The notes under the pieces: model-generated | The model's input: only the letters and a program-made list of their open reading frames with translations | What the model was told of the DNA's origin: nothing | The model's database searches: none | Position numbers and translations under genes: made by a program | Part shown: positions 18,077 to 26,383 of the stretch, in pieces | How the letters are laid out: each line of letters begins with the position of its first letter | Position numbering within the stretch: position 1 is the stretch's first letter | Assembly: GCF_024198255.1 (NCBI RefSeq) | Contig: NZ_JAJVKW010000004.1 | Location: 682,001-746,000 of the forward strand | Source of the DNA: Myxococcus guangdongensis | GTDB taxonomy: Bacteria; Myxococcota; Myxococcia; Myxococcales; Myxococcaceae | Reading direction: 5' to 3' | Length of the DNA: 64,000 bases

Positions 18077-19378
18077 CTACTTCGCCGCGCGCTTGTCCAT
18101 CGCGACGTAGTCGCGGCGCTGATGGCCCGTGAAGACCTGGCGCGGACGGGCGATCTTCTGCTCGGGGTCCAGGACCATCTCCTCCCACTGCGCGCACCAG
18201 CCCACCGTGCGGGGAATGGCGAAGAGGACGGGGAACATCTCCACCTGGAAGCCCATCGCCTCGTAGATGAGGCCGGAGTAGAAGTCGACGTTCGGGTAGA
18301 GCTTGCGCTTGACGAAGTACTCGTCCTGCAGGGCGATGCGCTCCAGCTCCACGGCGATCTCCAGCAGCGGGTTCTTGCCCGTCACGTCGAAGACCTCGTC
18401 GGCCACGCGCTTGATGACCTTGGCGCGCGGATCGTACGACTTGTAGACGCGGTGGCCGAAGCCCATCAGCTTCTTCTCGCCCTCGCCGCTCTTCACGGAC
18501 TTGATGAAGTCCGGGACCTTGGAGATGTGGCCAATCTCACGGAGCATGCGCAGCACCGCCTCGTTGGCGCCGCCGTGCAGCGGGCCGTAGAGGGCGCCGA
18601 TGCCGGCCGTCACGGCCGAGTACGGGTCCACTTCCGACGAGCCCACCGTGCGCACGGACGTGGTGGAGCAGTTCTGCTCGTGGTCCGCGTGCAGGATGAA
18701 GAGGACGTCGAGCGCGCGCTCGAGCACCGGGTGCACCTTGTAGGTGGTGGTGCCGATGCGCTTCACCATCGTCAGGAAGTTGGCGACGTAGGAGAGGTCG
18801 TTGTCCGGGTAGATGTAGGGCAGGCCCATCGAGTGCCGGTAGGAGAACGCGGCGATGGTGGGCATCTTGGCGATGAGCCGGGTGATCTGGATGCGGCGGC
18901 TGCGCTCATCCTTGGTGTTCTTCGCGTCCGGGTACAGGCCGGAGAGCGCGGCCACCGTGGAGCCCAGCATGGACATGGGGTGCGCGTCGTAGCGGAACCC
19001 GTCCATGAACGTCTTCACGTTCTCGTGCACGTACGTGTGGTGCGTGACGAGGTGGATGAACTGCTCCAGCTCCTTCGGGGTGGGGAGCTCACCGTTCAGC
19101 AGGAGGTAGGCGACCTCCAGATAGCTGGACTTCTCGGCCAGCTGCTCGATGGGGTAGCCGCGGTACTCCAGGATGCCTTTGTCACCGTCGATGAAGGTGA
19201 TGGCGCTCTTACAGTTCGCGGTGTTGAGGAACGCCGGGTCGTAGCCCATGAGACCGAAGTCGTCGTCCGCGACTTTGATCTGGCGCAGGGCGTTGGTGCG
19301 AATACAGCCGTTCTCGACCGGGACCTCGTACGTCTTGCCGGTCCGATTGTCGGTGATCGTCAGCGTGTCCTTGGGCAT
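18077..19378 (-). CDS. gltA: Citrate synthase
   Basis: This 433-residue enzyme condenses acetyl-CoA and oxaloacetate, the first TCA step. It has the type II (GltA-like) N-terminal domain, and active-site regions HADHEQNCSTTSVR, YGPLHGGANEAVLRML and MGFGHRVYKSYDPRAK with the catalytic His residues. The start MPKDTLTITDN at 19378 is conserved in the family. An upstream extension crosses the 77-bp gap to aroA and is not supported. It lies downstream of the aro operon on the same strand, so some read-through is possible. Confidence 0.95.
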   Translation of the reverse strand: MPKDTLTITDNRTGKTYEVPVENGCIRTNALRQIKVADDDFGLMGYDPAFLNTANCKSAITFIDGDKGILEYRGYPIEQLAEKSSYLEVAYLLLNGELPTPKELEQFIHLVTHHTYVHENVKTFMDGFRYDAHPMSMLGSTVAALSGLYPDAKNTKDERSRRIQITRLIAKMPTIAAFSYRHSMGLPYIYPDNDLSYVANFLTMVKRIGTTTYKVHPVLERALDVLFILHADHEQNCSTTSVRTVGSSEVDPYSAVTAGIGALYGPLHGGANEAVLRMLREIGHISKVPDFIKSVKSGEGEKKLMGFGHRVYKSYDPRAKVIKRVADEVFDVTGKNPLLEIAVELERIALQDEYFVKRKLYPNVDFYSGLIYEAMGFQVEMFPVLFAIPRTVGWCAQWEEMVLDPEQKIARPRQVFTGHQRRDYVAMDKRAAK

Positions 19379-19455
19379 GGGCGGAGATTTCACAGGGCGC
19401 AGATCGCTTTCAACAAAAAAGAACGATAAGTCGGTGAGGGAGACACTGATGTTTC

Positions 19456-20745
19456 CTACGGGGACGCTGAAATACGGACGCCCGAGCGGGTGAGCTGCCG
19501 CCAGAAGCCCGGAAAGCTCTTCTCGACACACTCGGGACCGGTGAGGACGAGGGTCACCCCGGACAGCACGCTCAAGGTCGCCGCCGTCATGGCGAGCCGG
19601 TGATCCCCCCGGCTGTCCATCTCGAAGCGGGCGGGCGGCGTGGAGGGGGGCGTCAGCAGGAGGGTGTCGTCCTCCAGCTCCGCCGTGCCTCCGTAGGCCG
19701 TCACCAGGTCACGGATGCCTTCCAAACGGTCGCTCTCCTTCAGTCGGAGGATTCCGACATCCGTGAGCGTGGAGGGCGCGGGGAGTACACAAGCGAGCGC
19801 CGCCAGGGTCGGCAACAGGTCCGGGCACTCCTTGCCCGAAGCCCGCAGGCCCCCCGCGGGCCGTCCCGTCACCTTCAGGACGTGTTCCCCCGGCGCGGGC
19901 CCGGTCCGCAGGCCCACCTGTTCGATGAGGCGGAGGATGGCCTGGTCCGGATGGGCGCTGGCCGCGTCCGCGCGCTCCACGGTGCCGCCGGCCTTCCAGG
20001 CCACGAGCAGCAGGTAGCCCAGGGAGGACCAGTCGCCCGGGAGTGTCGGGACGCTGGGGGGAGGTGTGTAGCCGGAGACGGTGTAGCGGGAGGCGGACTT
20101 CTGGAGCTGGAAGCCGAAGCGCTCCAGCCACGTCAGCGTGAGGTCCAGGTAGCCCGCGCTCGTCAGCGTGCCCTCGATGTCCACGCTCCACGCGCGGCGC
20201 TCCCGCAGGTACAGCGCCGCGCAGCCCAACAGGAGGCTGGAGGCGTACTGGCTGCTCTGCGAGCCAGGGACGCGGAAGACAGGGGCGACGGAGGACGTGT
20301 CCGTGGGCGCGGCGAGCTCCACCGGCCAGGGCTGTCCCTCGGTGAGGGTGAGCCCCGCGGGGCCGAGCGCGTCCTTCAGTGACGTGAAGAGCGGCCCGTG
20401 GGGACGCTCGCCCAGGCGCGGGGTGCCGGTGAGGCGCACGCGCGCGCCCGGCGTCACGGCGACCTGCGTGGCCAGGATGCGGAACGGGGCGCCTCCGTCG
20501 GCGCAGTCCACGTCGCGCACGGGGCCGGCGGGAAGGCGCAGCGCCTCCACGCCCCGGCGGAGCACGCGCACGTCGGCGGGCAGGTCCTCATCGGACTCGG
20601 CCTGCACGGAGGGCAGGGGCCAGGCGCCAGTGAGGTGGCCCAGCACCAGTGCCCGCTGCGCGTCCGACTTGGACACGGGCGGCGTGAGGGGCGACGGCCT
20701 CAGGCTCGAGGTCTCCACCCTGATGCGTTGGGTGCTGGCGCTCAC
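19456..20745 (-). CDS. aroA: 3-phosphoshikimate 1-carboxyvinyltransferase (EPSP synthase)
   Basis: The 429-residue protein catalyses the sixth shikimate step, joining PEP to shikimate-3-phosphate. The N-terminal PPVSKSDAQRALVLG corresponds to the family pattern KSxxxRALxLA, and LKESDRLEGIRDLV and DHRLAMTAATLSVL match conserved active-site segments. It is somewhat divergent (for instance in the GNAGT-type region, here CADGGAPFRIL). The GTG at 20745 overlaps the aroB stop (GTGA) and matches the usual start. Last gene of the seven-gene aro arm. Confidence 0.88.
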   Translation of the reverse strand: MSASTQRIRVETSSLRPSPLTPPVSKSDAQRALVLGHLTGAWPLPSVQAESDEDLPADVRVLRRGVEALRLPAGPVRDVDCADGGAPFRILATQVAVTPGARVRLTGTPRLGERPHGPLFTSLKDALGPAGLTLTEGQPWPVELAAPTDTSSVAPVFRVPGSQSSQYASSLLLGCAALYLRERRAWSVDIEGTLTSAGYLDLTLTWLERFGFQLQKSASRYTVSGYTPPPSVPTLPGDWSSLGYLLLVAWKAGGTVERADAASAHPDQAILRLIEQVGLRTGPAPGEHVLKVTGRPAGGLRASGKECPDLLPTLAALACVLPAPSTLTDVGILRLKESDRLEGIRDLVTAYGGTAELEDDTLLLTPPSTPPARFEMDSRGDHRLAMTAATLSVLSGVTLVLTGPECVEKSFPGFWRQLTRSGVRISASP

Positions 20746-21812
20746 GGGCGCACCGCCTTCGTCCACGCGGGCCACAGCGCGCGCCACGTCTCCGGGCCCA
20801 CGTCGCGGACCTCGGTCGCGCCGATGGCCGTCAGCAGCACCATGCGCAGCTCGCCCTTGGCGCCGGCCTTCTTGTCGGCGTCGAGGAGCGTGGTGATGGT
20901 CTTGAGCGACGTGGGGCGAAGCAGCTGGGCCACGCGCTCGCGGCCGAGGACGCCGGGGCCGTTGACCAGCGCGGCCTCCGCCTGGGCGGCGATGGGCTCC
21001 GGGGTGACGCCCAGGTGGCGGCCCACGTCCAGGGCCAGGAGGATGCCCAGCCCCACCGCGTCACCGTGGGACAGCTTGAAGTGGGACACGCTCTCCAGCA
21101 CGTGGCCGAAGGTGTGGCCGAAGTTGAGCACCCGGCGCAGGCCCTGGAACTCGTACGGGTCCTGGGCGCAGACCTTCTCCTTGAGCCCGCGCGCGTGTTT
21201 GACGAGCTTCTCCAGCGCGGGGGGCGTGCGCGTGTAGCGGCGGAACAGGGCCGCATCCAGGCTGATGACCATCTTCCACGCCTCGAGCGAACCCTCGCGC
21301 ACCTGCGTGGGAGAGAGCGAGGCGAACAGCTCCGGGCAGATCCACGACTCGTCGGCGTAGTGGAAGACGCCGGCGGGGTTCTTCACCACGCGGCCCTTCA
21401 CCGTGAGGTCCACCGCGCCCTTGCCGCCGAGGCTGCTGTCGACGGCGGCGAGCAACGTGGTGGGGACCTGCACCAGCCGCACGCCGCGCTTGAGCAGGTG
21501 CGCGGCCACGGTGGAGACGTCGCCCACGGTGCCGCCGCCCACGGCGACGAGCGTGCCCGAGCGCGGCAGGGACAGCCCCGCGGCGAGCACCTTCTCCAGC
21601 GCCACGAAGCTCTTGGCGCTCTCACCGCCCACCAGCTGGACGATGGCGCGAGGCGCGCGGGCCTCGAGCGCGGGGATGAGCGTGGGGTGGAGCTTCGCGA
21701 CGGTGCGGTCCACCACCGCGAGACTTCCCTCGGGGAGTCGTCTGGCGAGTCGGGTGAAGGGGCCCCAGCGATCGTTGGGTGGACGGTAGGCGCCGGGAGG
21801 ATAGGGGGTCAT
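20742..21812 (-). CDS. aroB: 3-dehydroquinate synthase
   Basis: The 356-residue NAD- and metal-dependent enzyme converts DAHP to 3-dehydroquinate. It shows the nucleotide-binding VAVGGGTVGDVSTVAAHLL, the QVPTTLLAAVDSSLGGKGAVDL segment, metal ligands in REGSLEAWKM and NFGHTFGHVLES. The ATG at 21812 overlaps the aroC stop (ATGA). The large in-frame extension upstream is antisense-free but runs inside aroC in another frame and is not coding. Confidence 0.93.
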   Translation of the reverse strand: MTPYPPGAYRPPNDRWGPFTRLARRLPEGSLAVVDRTVAKLHPTLIPALEARAPRAIVQLVGGESAKSFVALEKVLAAGLSLPRSGTLVAVGGGTVGDVSTVAAHLLKRGVRLVQVPTTLLAAVDSSLGGKGAVDLTVKGRVVKNPAGVFHYADESWICPELFASLSPTQVREGSLEAWKMVISLDAALFRRYTRTPPALEKLVKHARGLKEKVCAQDPYEFQGLRRVLNFGHTFGHVLESVSHFKLSHGDAVGLGILLALDVGRHLGVTPEPIAAQAEAALVNGPGVLGRERVAQLLRPTSLKTITTLLDADKKAGAKGELRMVLLTAIGATEVRDVGPETWRALWPAWTKAVRP

Positions 21813-22828
21813 GGCGTGTTGGGGCGTGCGTTCATCTGCTGGACGAGATCTGCGATGACCAGGGACACCATGGACTCCAGCACCGGGACGGCGCGGGGCA
21901 TGATGCACGGGTCGTGACGGCCACCCTTCGCGTGGTCCGCCAGCGTCGCTGGGGGTTTGAAGTAGGCGCGGACCTGGAGCGGCTCGCCGTTGGTGAGCCC
22001 GCCCTGGATGCCGCCGTAGACGTCCTTCACGGAGTGGAACTGGGTGCCCGGCTGACCGATGCGCTGCATCAGGTCCGGCGGTCCCCAGACGACGCCGGTG
22101 ACGGCGCCCACGCTGCCCAGGGCCTGGGCGATGAGCGCCTTGATCTTCCCGAAGATGGGCTCGCCCAGTCCCACCGGCAGGCCCTCCACGCGGATGTCGA
22201 TGGAGCCGCCCAGGCTGTCTCCGGCCTCCTTGGCGGCGAGGATGCGGCGGGACATCTCCTCGCGCACGGCCTCGTCGGGGCAGCGCGTGGGGTGCGCATC
22301 CACCATGGCGCGCGTCAGGCCCGGCGCGGGCACGGAGGCGACGAGGTCGCCCACCTGGGACACGTACGCGACGGTGCGGATGGTGGGCAGGTCGCGCTCG
22401 AGATAGGCCTCGGCGATGGTGCCGCCGATGACGCGGCAGAGCGTCTCGCGTCCGCTGGTGCGTCCGCCGCCGCGGTGGTCGCGGTGCTTGTAGCGCTCGC
22501 GCCACACGGCGTCCGCGTGGCCAGGCCGGTCCACCTGCTTGAGTTCCTTGTAGTCACCGGAGCGCTGGTTGGTGTTGCGGACGATGGCGGCGATGGGCGT
22601 GCCGAGCGTCTTGTCCTCGAACACGCCGGAGAGGATCTCCACCTGGTCCGGCTCGTTGCGGGGCGTGACGAGCGCGGACTGGCCGGGGCGGCGCCGGTCC
22701 AGGGCGGCCTGGATGCGCGCGCTCGTGAGCGGCACGCCAGCGGGGCAGCCGTCCACCACCGCGCCGAGCGCGGGGCCGTGGCTCTCGCCAAAGGTCGTCA
22801 AGCGAAAGAGGACGCCGAAGGTGTTCAT
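21809..22828 (-). CDS. aroC: Chorismate synthase
   Basis: This 339-residue FMN-dependent enzyme makes chorismate, the end product of the arm. Family motifs are visible: TTFGESHGPALGAVVDG, RRRPGQS, HRGGGRTSGRETLCRVIGG and DPCIMPRAVPVLESM. The ATG at 22828 overlaps the stop of the aroDE fusion (ATGA). Confidence 0.95.
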   Translation of the reverse strand: MNTFGVLFRLTTFGESHGPALGAVVDGCPAGVPLTSARIQAALDRRRPGQSALVTPRNEPDQVEILSGVFEDKTLGTPIAAIVRNTNQRSGDYKELKQVDRPGHADAVWRERYKHRDHRGGGRTSGRETLCRVIGGTIAEAYLERDLPTIRTVAYVSQVGDLVASVPAPGLTRAMVDAHPTRCPDEAVREEMSRRILAAKEAGDSLGGSIDIRVEGLPVGLGEPIFGKIKALIAQALGSVGAVTGVVWGPPDLMQRIGQPGTQFHSVKDVYGGIQGGLTNGEPLQVRAYFKPPATLADHAKGGRHDPCIMPRAVPVLESMVSLVIADLVQQMNARPNTP

Positions 22829-24096
22829 GTCGCGGTCTCCCAAAGCTGGCGCTGTCGCCGGGCCTGCGCGACGAACCACGCCGCACCCAGCAGGACCGGG
22901 GTGCCGCCGCGCCGCGTGATCTCCGCCGCGATGCGTCGGCCGGGCGCACCGTACGCGATCACCGCGACGCGTGCTCGCTCGAATCGCAGGGAATCCGGTG
23001 GAGCCACCCGGTCCGGCCAGGTCCACACGACAGCCCCTGTCACCGGCCCCTGGATGTCGGCCCGGCGCAGGATGCGCAGCGCCTGCCCGCGCTCGGCGGC
23101 CACGGTGCGCAGGGCGGAGGTCGCCCCGCCGTCGCCCAGGACGATGACGTCCTTCGCGTCCAGGCGCTCCAGGACCTTCCGGGCGCCCTCGGTGTCGGTG
23201 TTGAAGGACTCCCACCGCGAGCCGCGGCGGACCAGGGTGTTGATGGCGTCCAGCGACGAGCCGGTGTGCTTCGCGAGCCTGAGCTTGAAGGGGCTGGTGA
23301 CGGCGAAGCCGCCGTAGTGGGGCACGAGCGAGTCGAGGACCGCCTCGACGGGCCCGTCCTCGGGGAGGTCGATGCGGTCGAACGGCTGGCGGTGGATGCG
23401 GGGCGAGCGGGAGTGGGTGATGGACGTCCCGAAGATGCCCAGGCGCAGGGGCGCGGGGAGCGTCGTGCGGTCCGCGCCCTTCCACTCGCGCACGGCGTCG
23501 TCGAGCAACCGCTGTCCCGGCGCCGCGACCCACGCGCCACCCGCGGCCACGTAGTCGAGCAGGTTGTTGCGGGCCAGCACCGCGCGCGCCGGCAGCGCCA
23601 CCACGCCCATTCCGAGCACGGTGACGCGCGCCACGCCGAAGCGCTCGCCCAGCCGTCGCTGCGTCTCCAGGAGGACGGACAGGTGGGCCGGATTCGTCAT
23701 CGGCTCCACGTGCTTCACCAGCGCGTCGGCGGGCAGGTCGCGCGACCACAACGCGAGCGCCTCGTCGGTGGTGAGCTGCCGGTCCGCGTGGTGCGACGCG
23801 AGCAGCTTGCCGGAGGGCGCGTCGAGCGAGCCCTCCTGGCCCGTGGCGTCCATCAGGTCGCGGTCCACGCGCCACGCGGCGGCGACCCACGCGGCGGGAA
23901 GGGGCTTGCCTCGCTCGGATACGAGCAGCGGGAGCACGGCCGCGAGCGCGCCAGCGTCCACTGCGTCGGGCGTGTGCAGGTCGGTGCGAATCTCCAGCAC
24001 GTCGGCGCCGCGACGCTGGCACCCCCGGGCGAAGTGCACGGCGTCGGGGCCGAGCAGGGTGGGGGGCAGCGTCACGATGCGCCGGGCGGGCGTCAC
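22825..24096 (-). CDS. aroDE: Fused type I 3-dehydroquinate dehydratase / shikimate dehydrogenase
   Basis: This 423-residue protein joins two shikimate steps. Residues 1 to about 205 are a divergent type I dehydroquinase: LEIRTD near 35, candidate catalytic His at ASHH (102/103) and Schiff-base Lys128 in VKHVEPMTN. From about 217 comes AroE: GTSITHSRSPRIH (shikimate site), VTSPFKLRLAKH (catalytic Lys), INTLVRRG, FNTDTEGA, and NADP-binding GDGGATSALR. The fusion recalls plant DHD-SDH and some bacterial AroDE proteins. GTG 24096 has AGGAGG four bases upstream and overlaps the aroK stop. Some canonical residues differ (SITHSRSP for PISHS, VTSPFK for NVTIPFK). Confidence 0.85.
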   Translation of the reverse strand: MTPARRIVTLPPTLLGPDAVHFARGCQRRGADVLEIRTDLHTPDAVDAGALAAVLPLLVSERGKPLPAAWVAAAWRVDRDLMDATGQEGSLDAPSGKLLASHHADRQLTTDEALALWSRDLPADALVKHVEPMTNPAHLSVLLETQRRLGERFGVARVTVLGMGVVALPARAVLARNNLLDYVAAGGAWVAAPGQRLLDDAVREWKGADRTTLPAPLRLGIFGTSITHSRSPRIHRQPFDRIDLPEDGPVEAVLDSLVPHYGGFAVTSPFKLRLAKHTGSSLDAINTLVRRGSRWESFNTDTEGARKVLERLDAKDVIVLGDGGATSALRTVAAERGQALRILRRADIQGPVTGAVVWTWPDRVAPPDSLRFERARVAVIAYGAPGRRIAAEITRRGGTPVLLGAAWFVAQARRQRQLWETAT

Positions 24097-24695
24097 AAGA
24101 CCTCCTCGGGATGCAGGCAGCCCCGGAGGAAGTCCACCAGGGCGATGGTCGGAACGCGGGCGTGCAGGGCCTCGCGCTCGCGGAAGATGGAGGCGATCTC
24201 CTCTTCCAGGGAGACCTCTGGTCGCAGCCGGGGCCGCGTCCGGTCCGTGAGCAGCCGCTCGCGGTAGGTCTCGAACGTCACGGGGATGATGAGGGTGAAG
24301 GTGCCGGCGAGCGCGTCCGGATGATGCGACAGGAACCCGCCGCCCACGGCCACGAGCCCACCGGGAGGCAGCTCCAGCAGCGCGCGGCGCTCGGCGGCGC
24401 GGAACTCGGAAGGCGCCTGCGCCACCCAGGTGCGCAGCGGACGTCCGTGCGTCTGCTCCAGGTGGGTGTCCAGGTCCACGCCCGGGCGCCCGAGGAGCCG
24501 GGCCACGCGGGGCAACAGCGTGGACTTGCCCGCGCCCCGGTGTCCCCCCAGCACCACGGTCTGCCCCGCGGCGGGACGGGGCGTGGGCCCCGGGCGCGTG
24601 AGGGCGTCCCTCAGTGCCGGCGTGAGCCGGGGATCCACCGAGGAGAGGACATGCTCGACGAGGTGTTGCCGCGGCTCAGCGGACGAGGCCGACAT
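24093..24695 (-). CDS. aroK: Shikimate kinase
   Basis: The 200-residue kinase phosphorylates shikimate at the 3-OH. It has Walker A GGHRGAGKST (about residues 51-60), the shikimate-binding Asp in GVDLDTHLE, the Arg in SEFRAAERRALLEL, GGG in AVGGGF and the lid Arg in RPRLRPE. About 45 N-terminal residues precede the kinase core, longer than usual and of unknown role. The start overlaps the ubiE end by 20 nt. Confidence 0.9.
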   Translation of the reverse strand: MSASSAEPRQHLVEHVLSSVDPRLTPALRDALTRPGPTPRPAAGQTVVLGGHRGAGKSTLLPRVARLLGRPGVDLDTHLEQTHGRPLRTWVAQAPSEFRAAERRALLELPPGGLVAVGGGFLSHHPDALAGTFTLIIPVTFETYRERLLTDRTRPRLRPEVSLEEEIASIFREREALHARVPTIALVDFLRGCLHPEEVL

Positions 24696-25365
24696 ACACG
24701 TTCGCCGTTCCGAACGTCAGCGGATGCGCGCTTCGCTCCGCATAGGCGCCGGACTGGTCCATCAGCGACAGGAAGCGCTCCCCCGCGGGGAACGCCGCCG
24801 ACGTGCGGGGCAGGTACTCATACGCCGCGCGGTTGCCGGTGAGCAGCCCACCCACCGTGGGCATCACCGTCTTGCTGTAGAAGCGGAACAGCGCGCCGAA
24901 CGCGCCGGTGGGCTGACCGAACTCCAGCACCACGACGCGGCCGCCCGGCTTCACCACGCGGCCCATCTCGCTCAGGCACTTCACCGGGTCATCCACGTTG
25001 CGGATGCCGAAGGCGATGGACGCCACGTCGAAGCGGTTGTCCTCGAAGGGCAGGTCCATGGCGTCGGCCACCTGGAAGTCCACCGGGAGCCCCGCCTTCG
25101 CCGCCTTGGCGGGACCGCTCTCCAGCATCTCCGCGCAGAAGTCGGTGCCAATCACGTGGCCCGTGGCGCCCACCTTGCGCTTGAACGCGAGCGCCAGGTC
25201 ACCCGTGCCGGAGGCGCAGTCGAGGACGCTGTCCCCCGGCTTCGCCTGGCTCAGGCGCACCGCCGTGCGCCGCCAGAGGCGGTGGATGCCGAACGACAGG
25301 ACCTCGTTCGTCACGTCGTACTTCGTGGCGATGGAGGAGAACATCTGACGGACTTCGGTGCTCAT
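24676..25365 (-). CDS. menG: Demethylmenaquinone methyltransferase (MenG/UbiE)
   Basis: The 229-residue SAM methyltransferase performs the last step of menaquinone synthesis. The UbiE signatures are clear: [20 protein letters not shown]-binding [24 protein letters not shown], and [11 protein letters not shown]. The ATG at 25365 overlaps the aroF stop. Its placement inside the aro operon links the two pathways: chorismate made by its neighbours feeds the men genes on the other strand. Ubiquinone genes are not seen nearby, so the menaquinone role is favoured. Confidence 0.9.
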   Translation of the reverse strand: MSTEVRQMFSSIATKYDVTNEVLSFGIHRLWRRTAVRLSQAKPGDSVLDCASGTGDLALAFKRKVGATGHVIGTDFCAEMLESGPAKAAKAGLPVDFQVADAMDLPFEDNRFDVASIAFGIRNVDDPVKCLSEMGRVVKPGGRVVVLEFGQPTGAFGALFRFYSKTVMPTVGGLLTGNRAAYEYLPRTSAAFPAGERFLSLMDQSGAYAERSAHPLTFGTANVYVGLVR

Positions 25366-26279
25366 CTCGCCCTCACGACCTGGGCCGGGCTCTCCGGCCG
25401 CCAAAGATGTCGGCCCACCGCGTCTAGCACGGGTGGCAGCCGCTGCATCAACGTTTGGAAGCGCTCCGGCGTCAGCGCCTGGTTCCCATCGCACAGCGCC
25501 TGCTCGGGCCGGGGGTGGACCTCGATCAGCAACCCGTCCGCGCCCGCCGCCGCCGCCGCCAGGGACATGGGGAGGATGAGCTCCACCTGGCCCGTCGCGT
25601 GAGACGGGTCCACGATGACGGGCAGGTGCGTGCGCTGCTTGGCCCAGGCCACCGCCGCCAGGTCCAGCGTGTTGCGCATCTCCGTCTCGAACGTGCGGAT
25701 GCCCCGCTCGCACAGCATCACCTGCTCGTTGCCACCCTCGAGCACGTACTCCGCCGCCAGCAGCCACTCCTGCAACGTCGCCGACAGGCCCCGCTTCAGC
25801 AACACCGGCCGGCGCACCTTGCCCAGCGCGCGCAGCAGCGAGAAGTTCTGCATGTTCCGCGCGCCCACCTGGAGGATGTCCGCGGACTCCGCCATGAAGG
25901 GAATCTGCGCGGTCTCCATCACCTCACTGATGATGGGCAGCCCATGGCGACGGCCCGCCTCGGCCAACAGGTGCAGGCCCGGCTCGCCCATTCCTTGGAA
26001 CGCATAGGGACTGGTGCGCGGCTTGAACACGCCACCCCGCAGCACGTGCGCGCCTGCCTGGGCCACCGCCGCGGCGGTCTTGTCGACCTGCTCCAAACCT
26101 TCGACGGCGCACGGCCCCGCCATCACCACGAAGCCCGGACCGCCGACCTCGACGGAGCCCGCACGCACCCGCGTGCCCTCGGGACGGAAGGCTCGAAGCA
26201 CGCGCCGCGCACCCGTCTCCTTCCCGGCCACCGCCGGCGCGGATTCGTCTGGCTGCTTGCCTCCCACGAGCCCTCCCAT
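25362..26279 (-). CDS. aroF: 3-deoxy-7-phosphoheptulonate (DAHP) synthase, type I-beta
   Basis: The 305-residue enzyme condenses PEP and erythrose-4-phosphate, committing carbon to chorismate. It has [31 protein letters not shown] (PEP site), [42 protein letters not shown] and a metal-binding IEVHP. This set belongs to the KDO8P-like I-beta group. About 50 N-terminal residues lack the ferredoxin-like regulatory domain, so feedback inhibition by that route is unlikely. It is the first gene of the aro arm and has a good promoter and palindrome upstream. Confidence 0.93.
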   Translation of the reverse strand: MGGLVGGKQPDESAPAVAGKETGARRVLRAFRPEGTRVRAGSVEVGGPGFVVMAGPCAVEGLEQVDKTAAAVAQAGAHVLRGGVFKPRTSPYAFQGMGEPGLHLLAEAGRRHGLPIISEVMETAQIPFMAESADILQVGARNMQNFSLLRALGKVRRPVLLKRGLSATLQEWLLAAEYVLEGGNEQVMLCERGIRTFETEMRNTLDLAAVAWAKQRTHLPVIVDPSHATGQVELILPMSLAAAAAGADGLLIEVHPRPEQALCDGNQALTPERFQTLMQRLPPVLDAVGRHLWRPESPAQVVRAR

Positions 26280-26284
26280 CCACC

Positions 26285-26306
26285 GAGTTCAAGAGGTTTT
26301 GAACTC
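26285..26306. promoter_or_regulatory. Perfect palindrome (operator candidate) in the aroF leader
   Basis: GAGTTCAA (26285-26292) and TTGAACTC (26299-26306) are perfect inverted repeats around a 6-bp spacer. The element lies 5 bp before the aroF ATG and 9 bp downstream of the aroF -10 box, so it covers the likely start of transcription and the leader. It lies 78 bp from menF. Position and symmetry suggest a repressor site; an RNA hairpin near the ribosome binding site is the alternative. Confidence 0.6.
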
Positions 26307-26315
26307 CTTGGTGCA

Positions 26316-26343
26316 TGTATAGCCGTTATGGCTTAGAAGACAA
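26316..26343 (-). promoter_or_regulatory. Sigma70-type promoter of the aro operon
   Basis: Read on the minus strand, TTGTCT (26338-26343) and TATACA (26316-26321) are separated by 16 bp. Transcription would begin near 26308, at the edge of the 22-bp palindrome. No equally good promoter was found for menF in the opposite direction. Confidence 0.6.
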
Positions 26344-26383
26344 CCGAAGGTGATTTCAGGGCAGTCGCGGATGAGGACCGCTG

